A stretch of 40,627 nt of DNA, from NCBI GenBank assembly GCA_001792115.1, contig MGFX01000005.1, positions 1 to 40,627 on the forward strand. The letters run 5' to 3'. The stretch comes from Candidatus Woesebacteria bacterium RBG_16_42_24 (GTDB lineage: Bacteria; Patescibacteriota; Microgenomatia; UBA8517). Each line of letters starts with the position of its first letter. Position 1 is the stretch's first letter. The notes beneath the pieces were generated by a model. The model did not search any database. It had not been told where the DNA came from and worked only from the letters and a program-made list of their open reading frames with translations. Positions 1 through 8,617 of this stretch are shown piece by piece. Both the position numbers and the translations under genes were made by a program.

Positions 1-2
1 CA

Positions 3-3000
3 ACCAGCGCCCAGATGATTGCGGCCCTATATGACGATTCGGGAGGTATAGTTTCCCAAAGCAAGGCAACCATAGGCAATGCCAATAAAATTGCTACCCT
101 CGACGGGTGTCCCGAGTGTAACGCTACTGGTGAGATGATTTATACCCACGCCATTGTCCTTGATTCAAGCGGATATCCAGTAATTTCATATATGGACGCT
201 ACGAATGATGATTTGAAGCTCATTCACTGCGGAAACGCCAACTGTACCAGCGAAAATGTCATTACCACCGTCGACGGCTGTTCAGGCTGCAACTTAAACG
301 GAATTGTCGACAAACACTCGTCAATGTTCCTTAATGCCTCGGGAAACCCGGTCATTGCCTACCATGATGGTACCAACAACGACCTCAAACTCGTTGTTTG
401 TGGGGACGCCAACTGTGCAAGCGGAAATACTTACCAAACTGTTGATGGTTGCGCTGTTTCTCCCTGTGCTAACACTGAAAGCTTAGGTACATACGCTGCC
501 ATGGTTCGGGACTCGCCCACCACTTATAAACCGGTAATTGTCTACTACAGTGATGCTGTTGACGATCTGATGTTTGTCGTCTGTGCTAATGAAGATTGTT
601 CCTCAGGAAGTAATACCTACGTACGCTTAGACGGTTGTGTTAGCCCAGGCTGTGGTAATCCTGGTCAATCACAAAATAAAGCAGTCGGTCAATATGGCTC
701 CATCCAGCTGGATTCAAATAATTATCCGGTTATTTCTTATAGGAATTCGGGCGATGATGACTTAAAACTGGTTCATTGTGGAGACGCAACTTGTACACCT
801 GGATCTGCAACGTTCACTTTAGTAGATAACGGCGCTAACAGCCTTGATTCCGCAGGTATTTATACTTCTCTAAAATTAGACTCCAGTGGAAATCCAGTTA
901 TCAGTTTTGGCAGAGGTACGTTCGGAACTAATATAGACTTAAGATTTGTCCATTGCAATGACGCCAATTGTGTAAGTGAAACTCCGATTTACCTTGACGG
1001 TCAAGGCTCTGGGTCAAATTGTGCTTCGGCAACGGGCTCTGACTGCGATGATGGGGACGTCGGTTGGTACAATAAGCTTCAGCTCGATACTACTGTCAAC
1101 CATTACCCGATCATTTCCTACCGGTCTCAAACAGCGGGCGATCTTAAAGTTATCCATTGTAGTGACGCCAACTGTTCGGGAAACAACGAAAGCGTCATAC
1201 GAGTAGACGGCTGTACCGGTTGTGATACGGATGGCAGCACTCCCCAAACGGGCACTGGAGCATATACGGCCTTAGTTCTGGATTCGAGCGGATACCCGGT
1301 CATTAGCTATAGAACCGTCAGCGACTCCGTAGACTTAAAAGTTGTGCACTGCGGAAATGATAACTGCAACCCTACAGGCAGTGGCCAAACTGACCCTACC
1401 AATAACCAAAGGGCAGAGAGTATGGTCTTTACCCCCAATTTAACAGGAGGAGCAACAACCAGAACCTTAACAGTCAGAGTCTGGGTAACCTCAGGAACAG
1501 GCTATATCAGGGCCGCGAGGCTAAGAATAATCCAGAATGACGCAACCAGGATAACCGACACCCAAACCCAGATTGAACTTGGAGACGACCAAACAATTAC
1601 TGCCACCAGCTATGGAGAGCTTACCAACCCTAAATATTATTTACTTGATAGAAACGTCTATTCAGGAACCTGGGGGACAGACACCAAAGCATACTTTGAA
1701 GCTTCTCTTAAAGGAGAGGGCTCACAGGGAGACGGGAGGGTTTGGTCATCCGGCTTTGAACTCAATAGCGCCACAGTAGGCGTTGAGTTTACGGACATTA
1801 CTTGTCAGGGAGCCAGTTGTACTACGGCGGCAACAGTTCAGTCGTCAACTGTCAGAAGCGGCACTTATGCGGGCAGAAATAACGAATCTGCGTCCAACTC
1901 CCGTTTTGTCCACCAGTTTCAAACCGCAGCCTCAACTAACAATTACGTCCGAGCTTATTTCCGGTTTGCTTCATTTCCCAATGACGACATGAGAGGCATC
2001 CTGGGAGTGGGAACCTCTGCCAACTACGGCGAGATCAAGTTCGACAACGTCAATAACACTCTGGAACTGCATCGCTGTACTAATGCACTTTGTACAACCA
2101 GCACCCAGTTGGGCAGTGATTCATCAGCCCTCTCTACTGGGACCTGGTACAGAGTTGAACTTCACGCCGATGCGACCAAAAGTGACGGCGCAGACATTCT
2201 CGAGGCTAGACTCGAGGGAACAACTTTTGCCAGCTCGACCGCCGAGACTTTAGCTAACATGAATAAAATTATATTTGGCGCCCTACCCACACCGGATAAC
2301 AGCGTGACCATGGATATGTATACCGACGATGTCGCCATAAACGATTCAACAGGTGGTTGGCCTGGGCCGGGGAAAATAATCCACCTTAAGCCCAATGCAA
2401 CAGGAGACAACGAACTTTGGACAATAGGCGGATCGAGCCCCCAGTCAACGAACTGGCGAGGCGTTGATGAGGTGCCCCCAAATGACGGCACCGATCTCAA
2501 CTATTCACACACCATAGAACAGGTTGACGACTTTAGAGTTGAAGACTCAAGCCTAGCTTCCAACGACGACGTCAATGTCGTTTCTGTCGGTGTCAGGTTT
2601 AATGGGGCAGGGGCTTCTGCCAACGATTCCTTTGTCGTACGGATTAAAGATTCCCCGAGCGGAGCCGCTGAAGGAGGCTCTGCTATTGCCCCCAGCGACG
2701 CCACTTGGAAAACCAACGTCGACTCCGGCGATATACTTTATCCATTGACTATATACGACCTTCCGGGGTCATCTACGACCGAGTGGTCCGATGGCACGCT
2801 TGACACGGCTCAAATCGGATACCGGTTATCTTCCGTTTCAAATAATGCGGCCCAAGTCTCAACCGTCTGGATGTTGGTTGACTATACACCAAACGCAGAC
2901 ATTGTGGGAATTTCTGCCCAGGCAGAGTTACAACAATGTGATGAATCAACAGGTTGTGATGCAGCCAATGAATGGACCGAGGTCACCAATTCGCCTATCT

Positions 3001-3710
3001 CCACTCTAACCTCTACTTTCCAGCGGGTTAGGTCAATTGATATCTCATCAGGATTGACCGACGACCGCAGGCTTAGGGTTGCTGTTAAGAGGTCATCTGC
3101 CTCGGGAACAATAAAGATTGCCAATGCAAAGCTTATTATCGAGCAGTCAGAAACAGGGGGCATTACCAAACTCGAGCTTGTTCATCAATATATCAATAGC
3201 AATACCTCGGAAACCGCAACTTCATTAACTGCCAAACAATTTTACAATGAATTTGACGACGATAACTTTGTGGGAGGAACATTCACTTACTATTACGAAG
3301 CAACTATGTATTGTACAACCGGCTGTACGGGAACGACTGATTTATATAATGGAACTTCTACTATTACAAATAGCTCTATCACCACCACCAGCGAAACCCC
3401 AACCAGAGTCAGGTCCGGCTCCGACCTTTCTTCTGGAATGCCGACAACCGCCACAAACTTAGACACCAGACTCCAGGCAACCTCGGGCGATACCACTTAT
3501 GCCAATTCCAGCTGGCTCATTATCCAAGTATCAGGCCTACAGGTTCCGGAGAATCTTTTGCTTTTCCTGCCCTTTGTCCTTTTTCTACCAAAGATATTGG
3601 CAAAAGGCACCTTTAGGTTTCCCAACTTTAATCCCGTATCTTTTCTCCCAAAACAGGAAGACTTCAAAAGAAGGAGAAATCTATGGAGGCGAGAAATACT
3701 TAGCCGCTAA
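3..3710 (+). CDS. Large secreted/surface protein, 5'-truncated by window edge: 7 Cys-rich repeats, LamG/jelly-roll-like region, C-terminal VPEN-TM-basic tail
   Basis: Frame is open to the window start (T-S-A-Q before M at 15). Seven copies of a '[YNK]P[VI]I.Y...DLKLVHCGNANC...VDGC' repeat in aa 1-460. 'TWYRVELHADA...DDVAINDSTG' is LamG-like. C-term 'VPENLLLFLPFVLFLPKILAKG' is followed by a basic tail. Confidence 0.9.
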   Translation, partial: TSAQMIAALYDDSGGIVSQSKATIGNANKIATLDGCPECNATGEMIYTHAIVLDSSGYPVISYMDATNDDLKLIHCGNANCTSENVITTVDGCSGCNLNGIVDKHSSMFLNASGNPVIAYHDGTNNDLKLVVCGDANCASGNTYQTVDGCAVSPCANTESLGTYAAMVRDSPTTYKPVIVYYSDAVDDLMFVVCANEDCSSGSNTYVRLDGCVSPGCGNPGQSQNKAVGQYGSIQLDSNNYPVISYRNSGDDDLKLVHCGDATCTPGSATFTLVDNGANSLDSAGIYTSLKLDSSGNPVISFGRGTFGTNIDLRFVHCNDANCVSETPIYLDGQGSGSNCASATGSDCDDGDVGWYNKLQLDTTVNHYPIISYRSQTAGDLKVIHCSDANCSGNNESVIRVDGCTGCDTDGSTPQTGTGAYTALVLDSSGYPVISYRTVSDSVDLKVVHCGNDNCNPTGSGQTDPTNNQRAESMVFTPNLTGGATTRTLTVRVWVTSGTGYIRAARLRIIQNDATRITDTQTQIELGDDQTITATSYGELTNPKYYLLDRNVYSGTWGTDTKAYFEASLKGEGSQGDGRVWSSGFELNSATVGVEFTDITCQGASCTTAATVQSSTVRSGTYAGRNNESASNSRFVHQFQTAASTNNYVRAYFRFASFPNDDMRGILGVGTSANYGEIKFDNVNNTLELHRCTNALCTTSTQLGSDSSALSTGTWYRVELHADATKSDGADILEARLEGTTFASSTAETLANMNKIIFGALPTPDNSVTMDMYTDDVAINDSTGGWPGPGKIIHLKPNATGDNELWTIGGSSPQSTNWRGVDEVPPNDGTDLNYSHTIEQVDDFRVEDSSLASNDDVNVVSVGVRFNGAGASANDSFVVRIKDSPSGAAEGGSAIAPSDATWKTNVDSGDILYPLTIYDLPGSSTTEWSDGTLDTAQIGYRLSSVSNNAAQVSTVWMLVDYTPNADIVGISAQAELQQCDESTGCDAANEWTEVTNSPISTLTSTFQRVRSIDISSGLTDDRRLRVAVKRSSASGTIKIANAKLIIEQSETGGITKLELVHQYINSNTSETATSLTAKQFYNEFDDDNFVGGTFTYYYEATMYCTTGCTGTTDLYNGTSTITNSSITTTSETPTRVRSGSDLSSGMPTTATNLDTRLQATSGDTTYANSSWLIIQVSGLQVPENLLLFLPFVLFLPKILAKGTFRFPNFNPVSFLPKQEDFKRRRNLWRREILSR

Positions 3711-3726
3711 CGATCCCGTATCGTCA
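3708..3726. repeat. Copy 1 of a 17-nt hairpin repeat TAACGATCCCGTATCGT
   Basis: Exact 17-nt match to 8618-8634; includes the stop codon of the upstream surface-protein gene. Confidence 0.6.
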
Positions 3727-4024
3727 AACGTATGCGTAGAGCTTTGACTACTATTTGTACTCCGAATAAAGTCCGTATTTTCGGATTTTAGGTATTTTAG
3801 AGTTAGAAAAGGAACGAAATTAAAAAGAAGCCAACGAAAAATTACACTTCTGGAATAGCAATCACCTTATAATATAATATCCTAAGAACCCCATAGCATA
3901 TTTTGAAGCTAGAAAATTATGCTTATCTTGAAAACTAGGATTGAAACGGCTTTTGACTACAAGGCTAAATTAATTTGACTTGACAGTGTTAGGATGGTTT
4001 GGCACACTTATGTGTAGTTCATAT

Positions 4025-7000
4025 ATGTCTTTTTCTGCCCAAGATAAAGTCCGTATAGTTTGTGAAGTGCTTAGGGGTGGGATTTCACCCTCTAGCATTT
4101 CTAAAAAATACTCAGTTCCAGTTAGAAGCCTATATAGATGGATAGAAATTTATAAGAAAGCCCCTTCTTTTCATAAAAAAAGGAGTTTGACCCCTAAATA
4201 TGTCTCCGGCCAGCTCCACCCCAGAAGTATTAGCCTAAAAACCCAAAAGCAAATCAAGAGAATTATTTTTAAATACCCCTCTTGGGGGTGTAGAAGGATA
4301 AGCTTAGAGCTTTTCAAAATGGGGCACAAGCTGGGTTATGCAGGAGTCAATAGTTATTTAAAGAGGATTGGGGCGGAGAAGGAAGAGGAGAGGGTACTTT
4401 ATAAAAAGCTTTGGGCAGGGCCCGGAAGAATTGAGGCGACCATAAAGCTCTCCATTGTACGAAAAATAGTTAGCGGAGAAACAATCGCAAATATATCAAA
4501 AGGATACAATATTCCCAGGCGAACAATTCAAAGGTGGCTAAAAACTTATAGAGATGCAGAAAATGTTGATATATTGGGTGCTAATCTATTCAAAGAGGCG
4601 TATGCAAGGGGCATAGAGCACCCCAAGGCAATATATCCAAAGATTGAAGGTAAAACGCTAGATTTGGTTAGAGCTAATCCCGGGCTTTCGGTTCATAGGC
4701 TGACAGAGTATCTTCCAGCCTCGTCTTGGACAATTTGGAAGATTCTCGAAAAGCACAATTTAAATCTTTACAGCCAAAGACTTGCATTTGCCAAGCAGGG
4801 ATTTACCGAAAGGAAACTGCCCGTACCGTCGTTTTTGGACAGGATTCGTTCCGTCTGGCAAGAATTTATTCCGTCCCTGGCCCCGGCTCCGCCTCCGCCT
4901 CCATCTCTACTCAAACCCTTCCTTGCGTCCGCCTTTGCCTCTTTCGCAACTTCTTTCCTATTAATCTCTTGGATTTCCATACTTGGAAAAAGCGGCTCTT
5001 TTGTAGGTGTTCTGGGCCTTACTTTTGCCAGCCTTGCTCTCCTCATGGGCTCTTTCTTTTTCCTCTACTCTCTTAAATACTATCTAACTTTGGCACTAGT
5101 CCTGTCATTCAGCCAAGAAGGAAAAGGGGAAGGGGAGATTGGGATTGAAGTCAGAGGCAAAAGTCTAGTAGGTTGGCTTTTAGGTCTGGGCGGCGGGAGG
5201 GCAAGTGAGCATAGGGCCGCCAATTTGACAAAAGCCGGAGGACTGGAAGCAAATCTTGAGCATGTAAAATTAACTAGACACCCTTTTGTTTCCATCCACA
5301 TCCCTCTTTATAACGAGAAGAATGTGGTTGAAAGACTAATCAACGCCTCGACCAGTTTTGACTATGAAGGGGAATATGAGGTAATTCTCTGTGACGATTC
5401 AACTGACGAAACAAGTACTATTATTAGGGAGTATCAAAAGAAGTTTCTTGGAAAAGGAGAGACCCTTAAGGTTGTAACCAACAACCAAGAAGGATGGAGC
5501 ATATCCCAGGTAGAGGTTTCTCCCGGAGTTACCCTAAAACACCTTAAGAGAACCTCCCGAAAAGGATTTAAAGGTGGGGCCCTTCGGCTGGCGCTTAAAC
5601 TCTGCGACACTCGTACTGAATTTATCAGCGTCTTTGACGCAGACTTTGTGCCGTATCCGGACACTCTGGAGCTGTTTTTGAAATATTTTCAAGTTACGGC
5701 TGGAACACTGGACTTCAAGTCAAGAAATCCAAAATCCCAAATCCTAAATTCTAAACAATATCAAAATTTAAATGATCCAAATTCAAAACAGTTTAGAGAT
5801 TTGGATTTAGAGTTTGGAGTTTCCCGCAGCAATATTGCTGCGGTGCAAGGTTACCAGTGGCACGTTTTAAACAAATCAGAGAACTGGATAACCAGGGGAG
5901 TAAGGAGTGAATATGCAGGAAGCTACGTTATTGAAAGGAGTGGAACTGAAATCTATTCAGGCCTTAAACAAATCTCAGGGTCAGTCTATATGATCAGAAG
6001 AGATGTCTTAGAAGAAGTAGGCTGGGAAACTTCAATCACCGAGGACTTTCAGTTAACTCTCAAGCTATATGAAGCTGGCTACAAGGTAGTCTATACCCCT
6101 TATATCCAAGCCCCTGCCGAGTGCGTCTCCACAATTAAAAGGCTGGTCAGGCAAAGAATGAGATGGGCAGAGGGACACTCAAACAACATTAAAAGGATGT
6201 TTGTGAGACTGATGTTTGGTCATTGGGAAGAGAAGACGGTAGAAGATGGAGGGTCGAAGATGGTAGTAGAGGGTGGAAGATCGAATGTAGAGAATCAATC
6301 TTCTAATAGGCAATTTATTCCTTCCCCCCTTACTCTTTCAGAGAAGCTCGAATTCCTATACTTAAGTCCCTACTACCTCCAGGCCTTCTTCTTCCTAATT
6401 GGTACCCTCTCCTGGCTCATCTCTGAAACCGTCTTTAGAGCCCACCTGCCCTTCTGGACAGAGCTCTGGGGCTGGAGCCTGGTCTTAACCAACTTACTTG
6501 CCCTGCCCCTAATGAATGCAGTGGGACTATTTCTGGAGGAATCAGAAGAGAAAGACTATGCCGGCCTGGCCTCATTTGTGGCATTATCATACATTCTCGT
6601 TCCCTTCCAAGCCTACGCCTCCTTAAAAGGCTTCCTGGAAAGAAGCGAAGGACCGTGGTTTAGAACTCCCAAGACAGGGCGTATTACGGATATATTTGCC
6701 AGAGGCAGATTTTACAGATTCATATCCGGAATACTTCCGGGTAGAACAGGGAATAGGGTACAGGGTATAGGGTATAGTGCACTAAACCCTAACTCCCTAA
6801 ACCCTTATCTTTCCCCCTCCACTGCCAATTCTCGCTTTGACAACTTCAATATAGTTCCGAGAAGAAAAAAATGGGTGGGAAGATTAATATTAAGCTTTTT
6901 GTTAATTCTTACCGTATCTGTCTATTCTGTAACAAAGGGTGTGCCCGAGGTCTTGGCTACCAATCCTTCATCGTGTAACGGTACAAACTGTACCTTTTAT

Positions 7001-7717
7001 TTGCACGATTCAGCCTCGACCACGTTAACCGGCACAACGGCGGAGTGGAAACTCGACGTTTCTGCGGATGTGACAGACAGTACCACTACAGTAATAAGTG
7101 TTAACAATAAGTTAACAGAACCCTTGTGGTTTCAATACAAACCGGGAACTACCAATTCTACAGCTGAATCAGCACAAAGCTGTTCTTCTAATACCCCCGA
7201 TAATGCCGGCTGGTTTTTTGATACACCTTTTCAATCAGGAGGGTCTATTCCCGCAGGTACCTGGTCCTTTTATTACAACGAAACTGACAACCGCTCCGGG
7301 AACGTGGGAAATATGACAATATGCGCCTGGGACGTAACCGTATCCGGCGGTGTAATTAATACCTCTTCTCTCCTTTTTGAGGTCAGTCATTCGGGTCTAG
7401 ATACTCTAGACCATTGGGACGCGGCGGTAAATAATACTGTTTTTGCATTCGGTGGATCAATTTACTCACTTTCTGCCGATCACTATCTTTATGTTGAGTA
7501 TTTTAGCTCTTTGACAACTATATCCAGTGCTGGTCCTTCAACAAATTACACATCAACCCTAAGAACAGGCCCAACCTATGGTGATCCCAGAATTATTACT
7601 CCCCAAATTACCATTCCCGAAAACGCAATCTTTTTACTCGTCGTTGTGCCTTCGATTCCCTTTCTGGTTATTTGGATTAAAAAGAGTAGATCAAATGGTA
7701 AATCGTTTTCAGAATAA
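4025..7717 (+). CDS. Trimodular protein: transposase-type HTH region + processive GT2 glycosyltransferase with TM helices + secreted domain with C-terminal IPEN-TM-KK signal
   Basis: Single uninterrupted ORF; ATG at 4025 preferred over the TTG at 3980. 'ISKKYSVPVRSLYRWIEIYK' and 'ISKGYNIPRRTIQRWLKTYR' are HTH motifs. GT2 motifs: 'VSIHIPLYNE', 'DDSTDET', 'FDADF', 'TEDFQLTLKL', 'RQRMRWAEG' (QxxRW-like). C-term 'ITIPENAIFLLVVVPSIPFLVIWIKKSRS'. Confidence 0.88.
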   Translation: MSFSAQDKVRIVCEVLRGGISPSSISKKYSVPVRSLYRWIEIYKKAPSFHKKRSLTPKYVSGQLHPRSISLKTQKQIKRIIFKYPSWGCRRISLELFKMGHKLGYAGVNSYLKRIGAEKEEERVLYKKLWAGPGRIEATIKLSIVRKIVSGETIANISKGYNIPRRTIQRWLKTYRDAENVDILGANLFKEAYARGIEHPKAIYPKIEGKTLDLVRANPGLSVHRLTEYLPASSWTIWKILEKHNLNLYSQRLAFAKQGFTERKLPVPSFLDRIRSVWQEFIPSLAPAPPPPPSLLKPFLASAFASFATSFLLISWISILGKSGSFVGVLGLTFASLALLMGSFFFLYSLKYYLTLALVLSFSQEGKGEGEIGIEVRGKSLVGWLLGLGGGRASEHRAANLTKAGGLEANLEHVKLTRHPFVSIHIPLYNEKNVVERLINASTSFDYEGEYEVILCDDSTDETSTIIREYQKKFLGKGETLKVVTNNQEGWSISQVEVSPGVTLKHLKRTSRKGFKGGALRLALKLCDTRTEFISVFDADFVPYPDTLELFLKYFQVTAGTLDFKSRNPKSQILNSKQYQNLNDPNSKQFRDLDLEFGVSRSNIAAVQGYQWHVLNKSENWITRGVRSEYAGSYVIERSGTEIYSGLKQISGSVYMIRRDVLEEVGWETSITEDFQLTLKLYEAGYKVVYTPYIQAPAECVSTIKRLVRQRMRWAEGHSNNIKRMFVRLMFGHWEEKTVEDGGSKMVVEGGRSNVENQSSNRQFIPSPLTLSEKLEFLYLSPYYLQAFFFLIGTLSWLISETVFRAHLPFWTELWGWSLVLTNLLALPLMNAVGLFLEESEEKDYAGLASFVALSYILVPFQAYASLKGFLERSEGPWFRTPKTGRITDIFARGRFYRFISGILPGRTGNRVQGIGYSALNPNSLNPYLSPSTANSRFDNFNIVPRRKKWVGRLILSFLLILTVSVYSVTKGVPEVLATNPSSCNGTNCTFYLHDSASTTLTGTTAEWKLDVSADVTDSTTTVISVNNKLTEPLWFQYKPGTTNSTAESAQSCSSNTPDNAGWFFDTPFQSGGSIPAGTWSFYYNETDNRSGNVGNMTICAWDVTVSGGVINTSSLLFEVSHSGLDTLDHWDAAVNNTVFAFGGSIYSLSADHYLYVEYFSSLTTISSAGPSTNYTSTLRTGPTYGDPRIITPQITIPENAIFLLVVVPSIPFLVIWIKKSRSNGKSFSE
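5715..5814. repeat. Intergenic-style imperfect inverted repeat inside the GT2 ORF (insert A)
   Basis: 'AATCCCAAATCCTAAATTCTAAAC' on the left versus 'GTTTAGAGATTTGGATTTAGAGTTTGG' on the right, approximately reverse complementary. Confidence 0.7.
6235..6300. repeat. Purine-rich short direct repeats inside the GT2 ORF (insert B)
   Basis: 'GGTAGAAGATGGAGGGTCGAAGATGGTAGTAGAGGGTGGAAGATCGA': a degenerate GG(G)TNGAAGATNG unit repeated. Confidence 0.6.
6745..6812. repeat. Palindromic GGGTATAGGGTATA/ACCCTAAACCCT element inside the ORF (insert C)
   Basis: Perfect TAGTGCACTA core with arms 'AGGGTACAGGGTATAGGGTA' and 'AACCCTAACTCCCTAAACCCT'. Confidence 0.75.
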
Positions 7718-7723
7718 TATTTG

Positions 7724-8299
7724 ATGAAACAAAAAAAAGTATTTATCTACATATTGGCGGGTTTTTCTTTGGTACTCGTAAGCTTACCTTTCGTAGTTTC
7801 TGTTAATGAATTATTAACAAAGATTATCGAAAGAAACATTGCTTATATATGGATTCAAGACTATATTGTTCCCCTTGAGGCCAAAATGATGGGGGCGATA
7901 CTAATTCCTTTTGGATATGAATACGGTTTTGCTCCTGCCAATTCGTCAATTGTAGTCAATGGTTTAAGCATGGGAATTACCTGGAACTGTCTTGGTTGGC
8001 AATCATTCTTGCTTTTATTTGTAAGCCTTGTTGTTGGTTTCAGAGGTAAGTATACGAAGATTTCAATACTGGAATCCTTAGGGATCGGAATCCTCGGTAC
8101 CTTTTGGCTCAATATCTTAAGAATGCTTTTTACAATACTTCTGGCTGTCCATGCACCACCATTTTTTAGAATCATCTTCCACGACTATCTGGCAGCAGGA
8201 ACAACTCTTATTTGGCTATTCTTCTTTTGGTGGTTTTCGTACTCCTTCGTCCTTGAAGAGAGAAAGCCCATTGTTCAAGTGAAAGCCATTAAAGTCTGA
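7724..8299 (+). CDS. Exosortase/archaeosortase-like membrane transpeptidase
   Basis: About 190 aa, multi-TM. Ordered motifs 'ITWNCLGWQSF' (C90), 'NILRMLF' (R134), 'FHDYLAAG' (H154) match the Cys/Arg/His order of the exosortase/archaeosortase family. ATG at 7724 follows TTG 7721; only 6 nt after the upstream stop. Confidence 0.82.
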   Translation: MKQKKVFIYILAGFSLVLVSLPFVVSVNELLTKIIERNIAYIWIQDYIVPLEAKMMGAILIPFGYEYGFAPANSSIVVNGLSMGITWNCLGWQSFLLLFVSLVVGFRGKYTKISILESLGIGILGTFWLNILRMLFTILLAVHAPPFFRIIFHDYLAAGTTLIWLFFFWWFSYSFVLEERKPIVQVKAIKV

Positions 8300-8329
8300 G
8301 TCTCGCCCCGCACTTTCGCCCCTGCGACG

Positions 8330-8359
8330 CCCGCCTGCAACTGCGTAGCTGTTGGCGGG
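8330..8359. other. GC-rich hairpin, possible transcription terminator without clear U-tract
   Basis: CCCGCC (8330-8335) pairs with GGCGGG (8354-8359), extended by AACTGC/GCTGTT with one mismatch; lies 31 nt after the stop of the exosortase-like gene. Confidence 0.55.
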
Positions 8360-8404
8360 GGAGCAAATAAGAATAGTGCTGGGGTGGTTTAGTTATTCCT
8401 ATGT

Positions 8405-8600
8405 GTTGGAGGCGAAAGAAAAGGAAATCGGGATATCGGGGAATCAGGGATAAGAACCCGTGCTTCGCACAGAACCTTGCGACATTCGTCGTAGGATTCA
8501 GAATATCAGGGGACCAGGTTCTCATTTTCCCTGATAACCTAATAGCTTTATCTCTATCTCTGGTATCCTGGTTTTCTGGTCACCTAAATGTTGCGGGGCC
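8405..8600. repeat. Intergenic palindrome-rich repeat element
   Basis: 'GGATATCGGGGAATCAGGGATAAGAACC...' and 'GAATATCAGGGGACCAGG' versus 'TCCCTGATAACC...GGTATCCTGGTTTTCTGGTCACC', plus mini-hairpins GTGC-TTC-GCAC and CGAC-ATTC-GTCG. Confidence 0.6.
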
Positions 8601-8617
8601 GGGGGTAGCGAGTAGAA

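Noticed and set aside
304-3747. Small ORFs (60-112 aa) on both strands inside the left surface-protein gene
   Set aside because: They lie fully within a long, repeat-supported coding frame, overlap each other and show no recognisable domain.
4025-4850. Active transposase at the start of the HTH-GT ORF
   Set aside because: Only HTH-type units are present; no DDE catalytic core, no clear terminal inverted repeat pair, and the frame continues into a glycosyltransferase.
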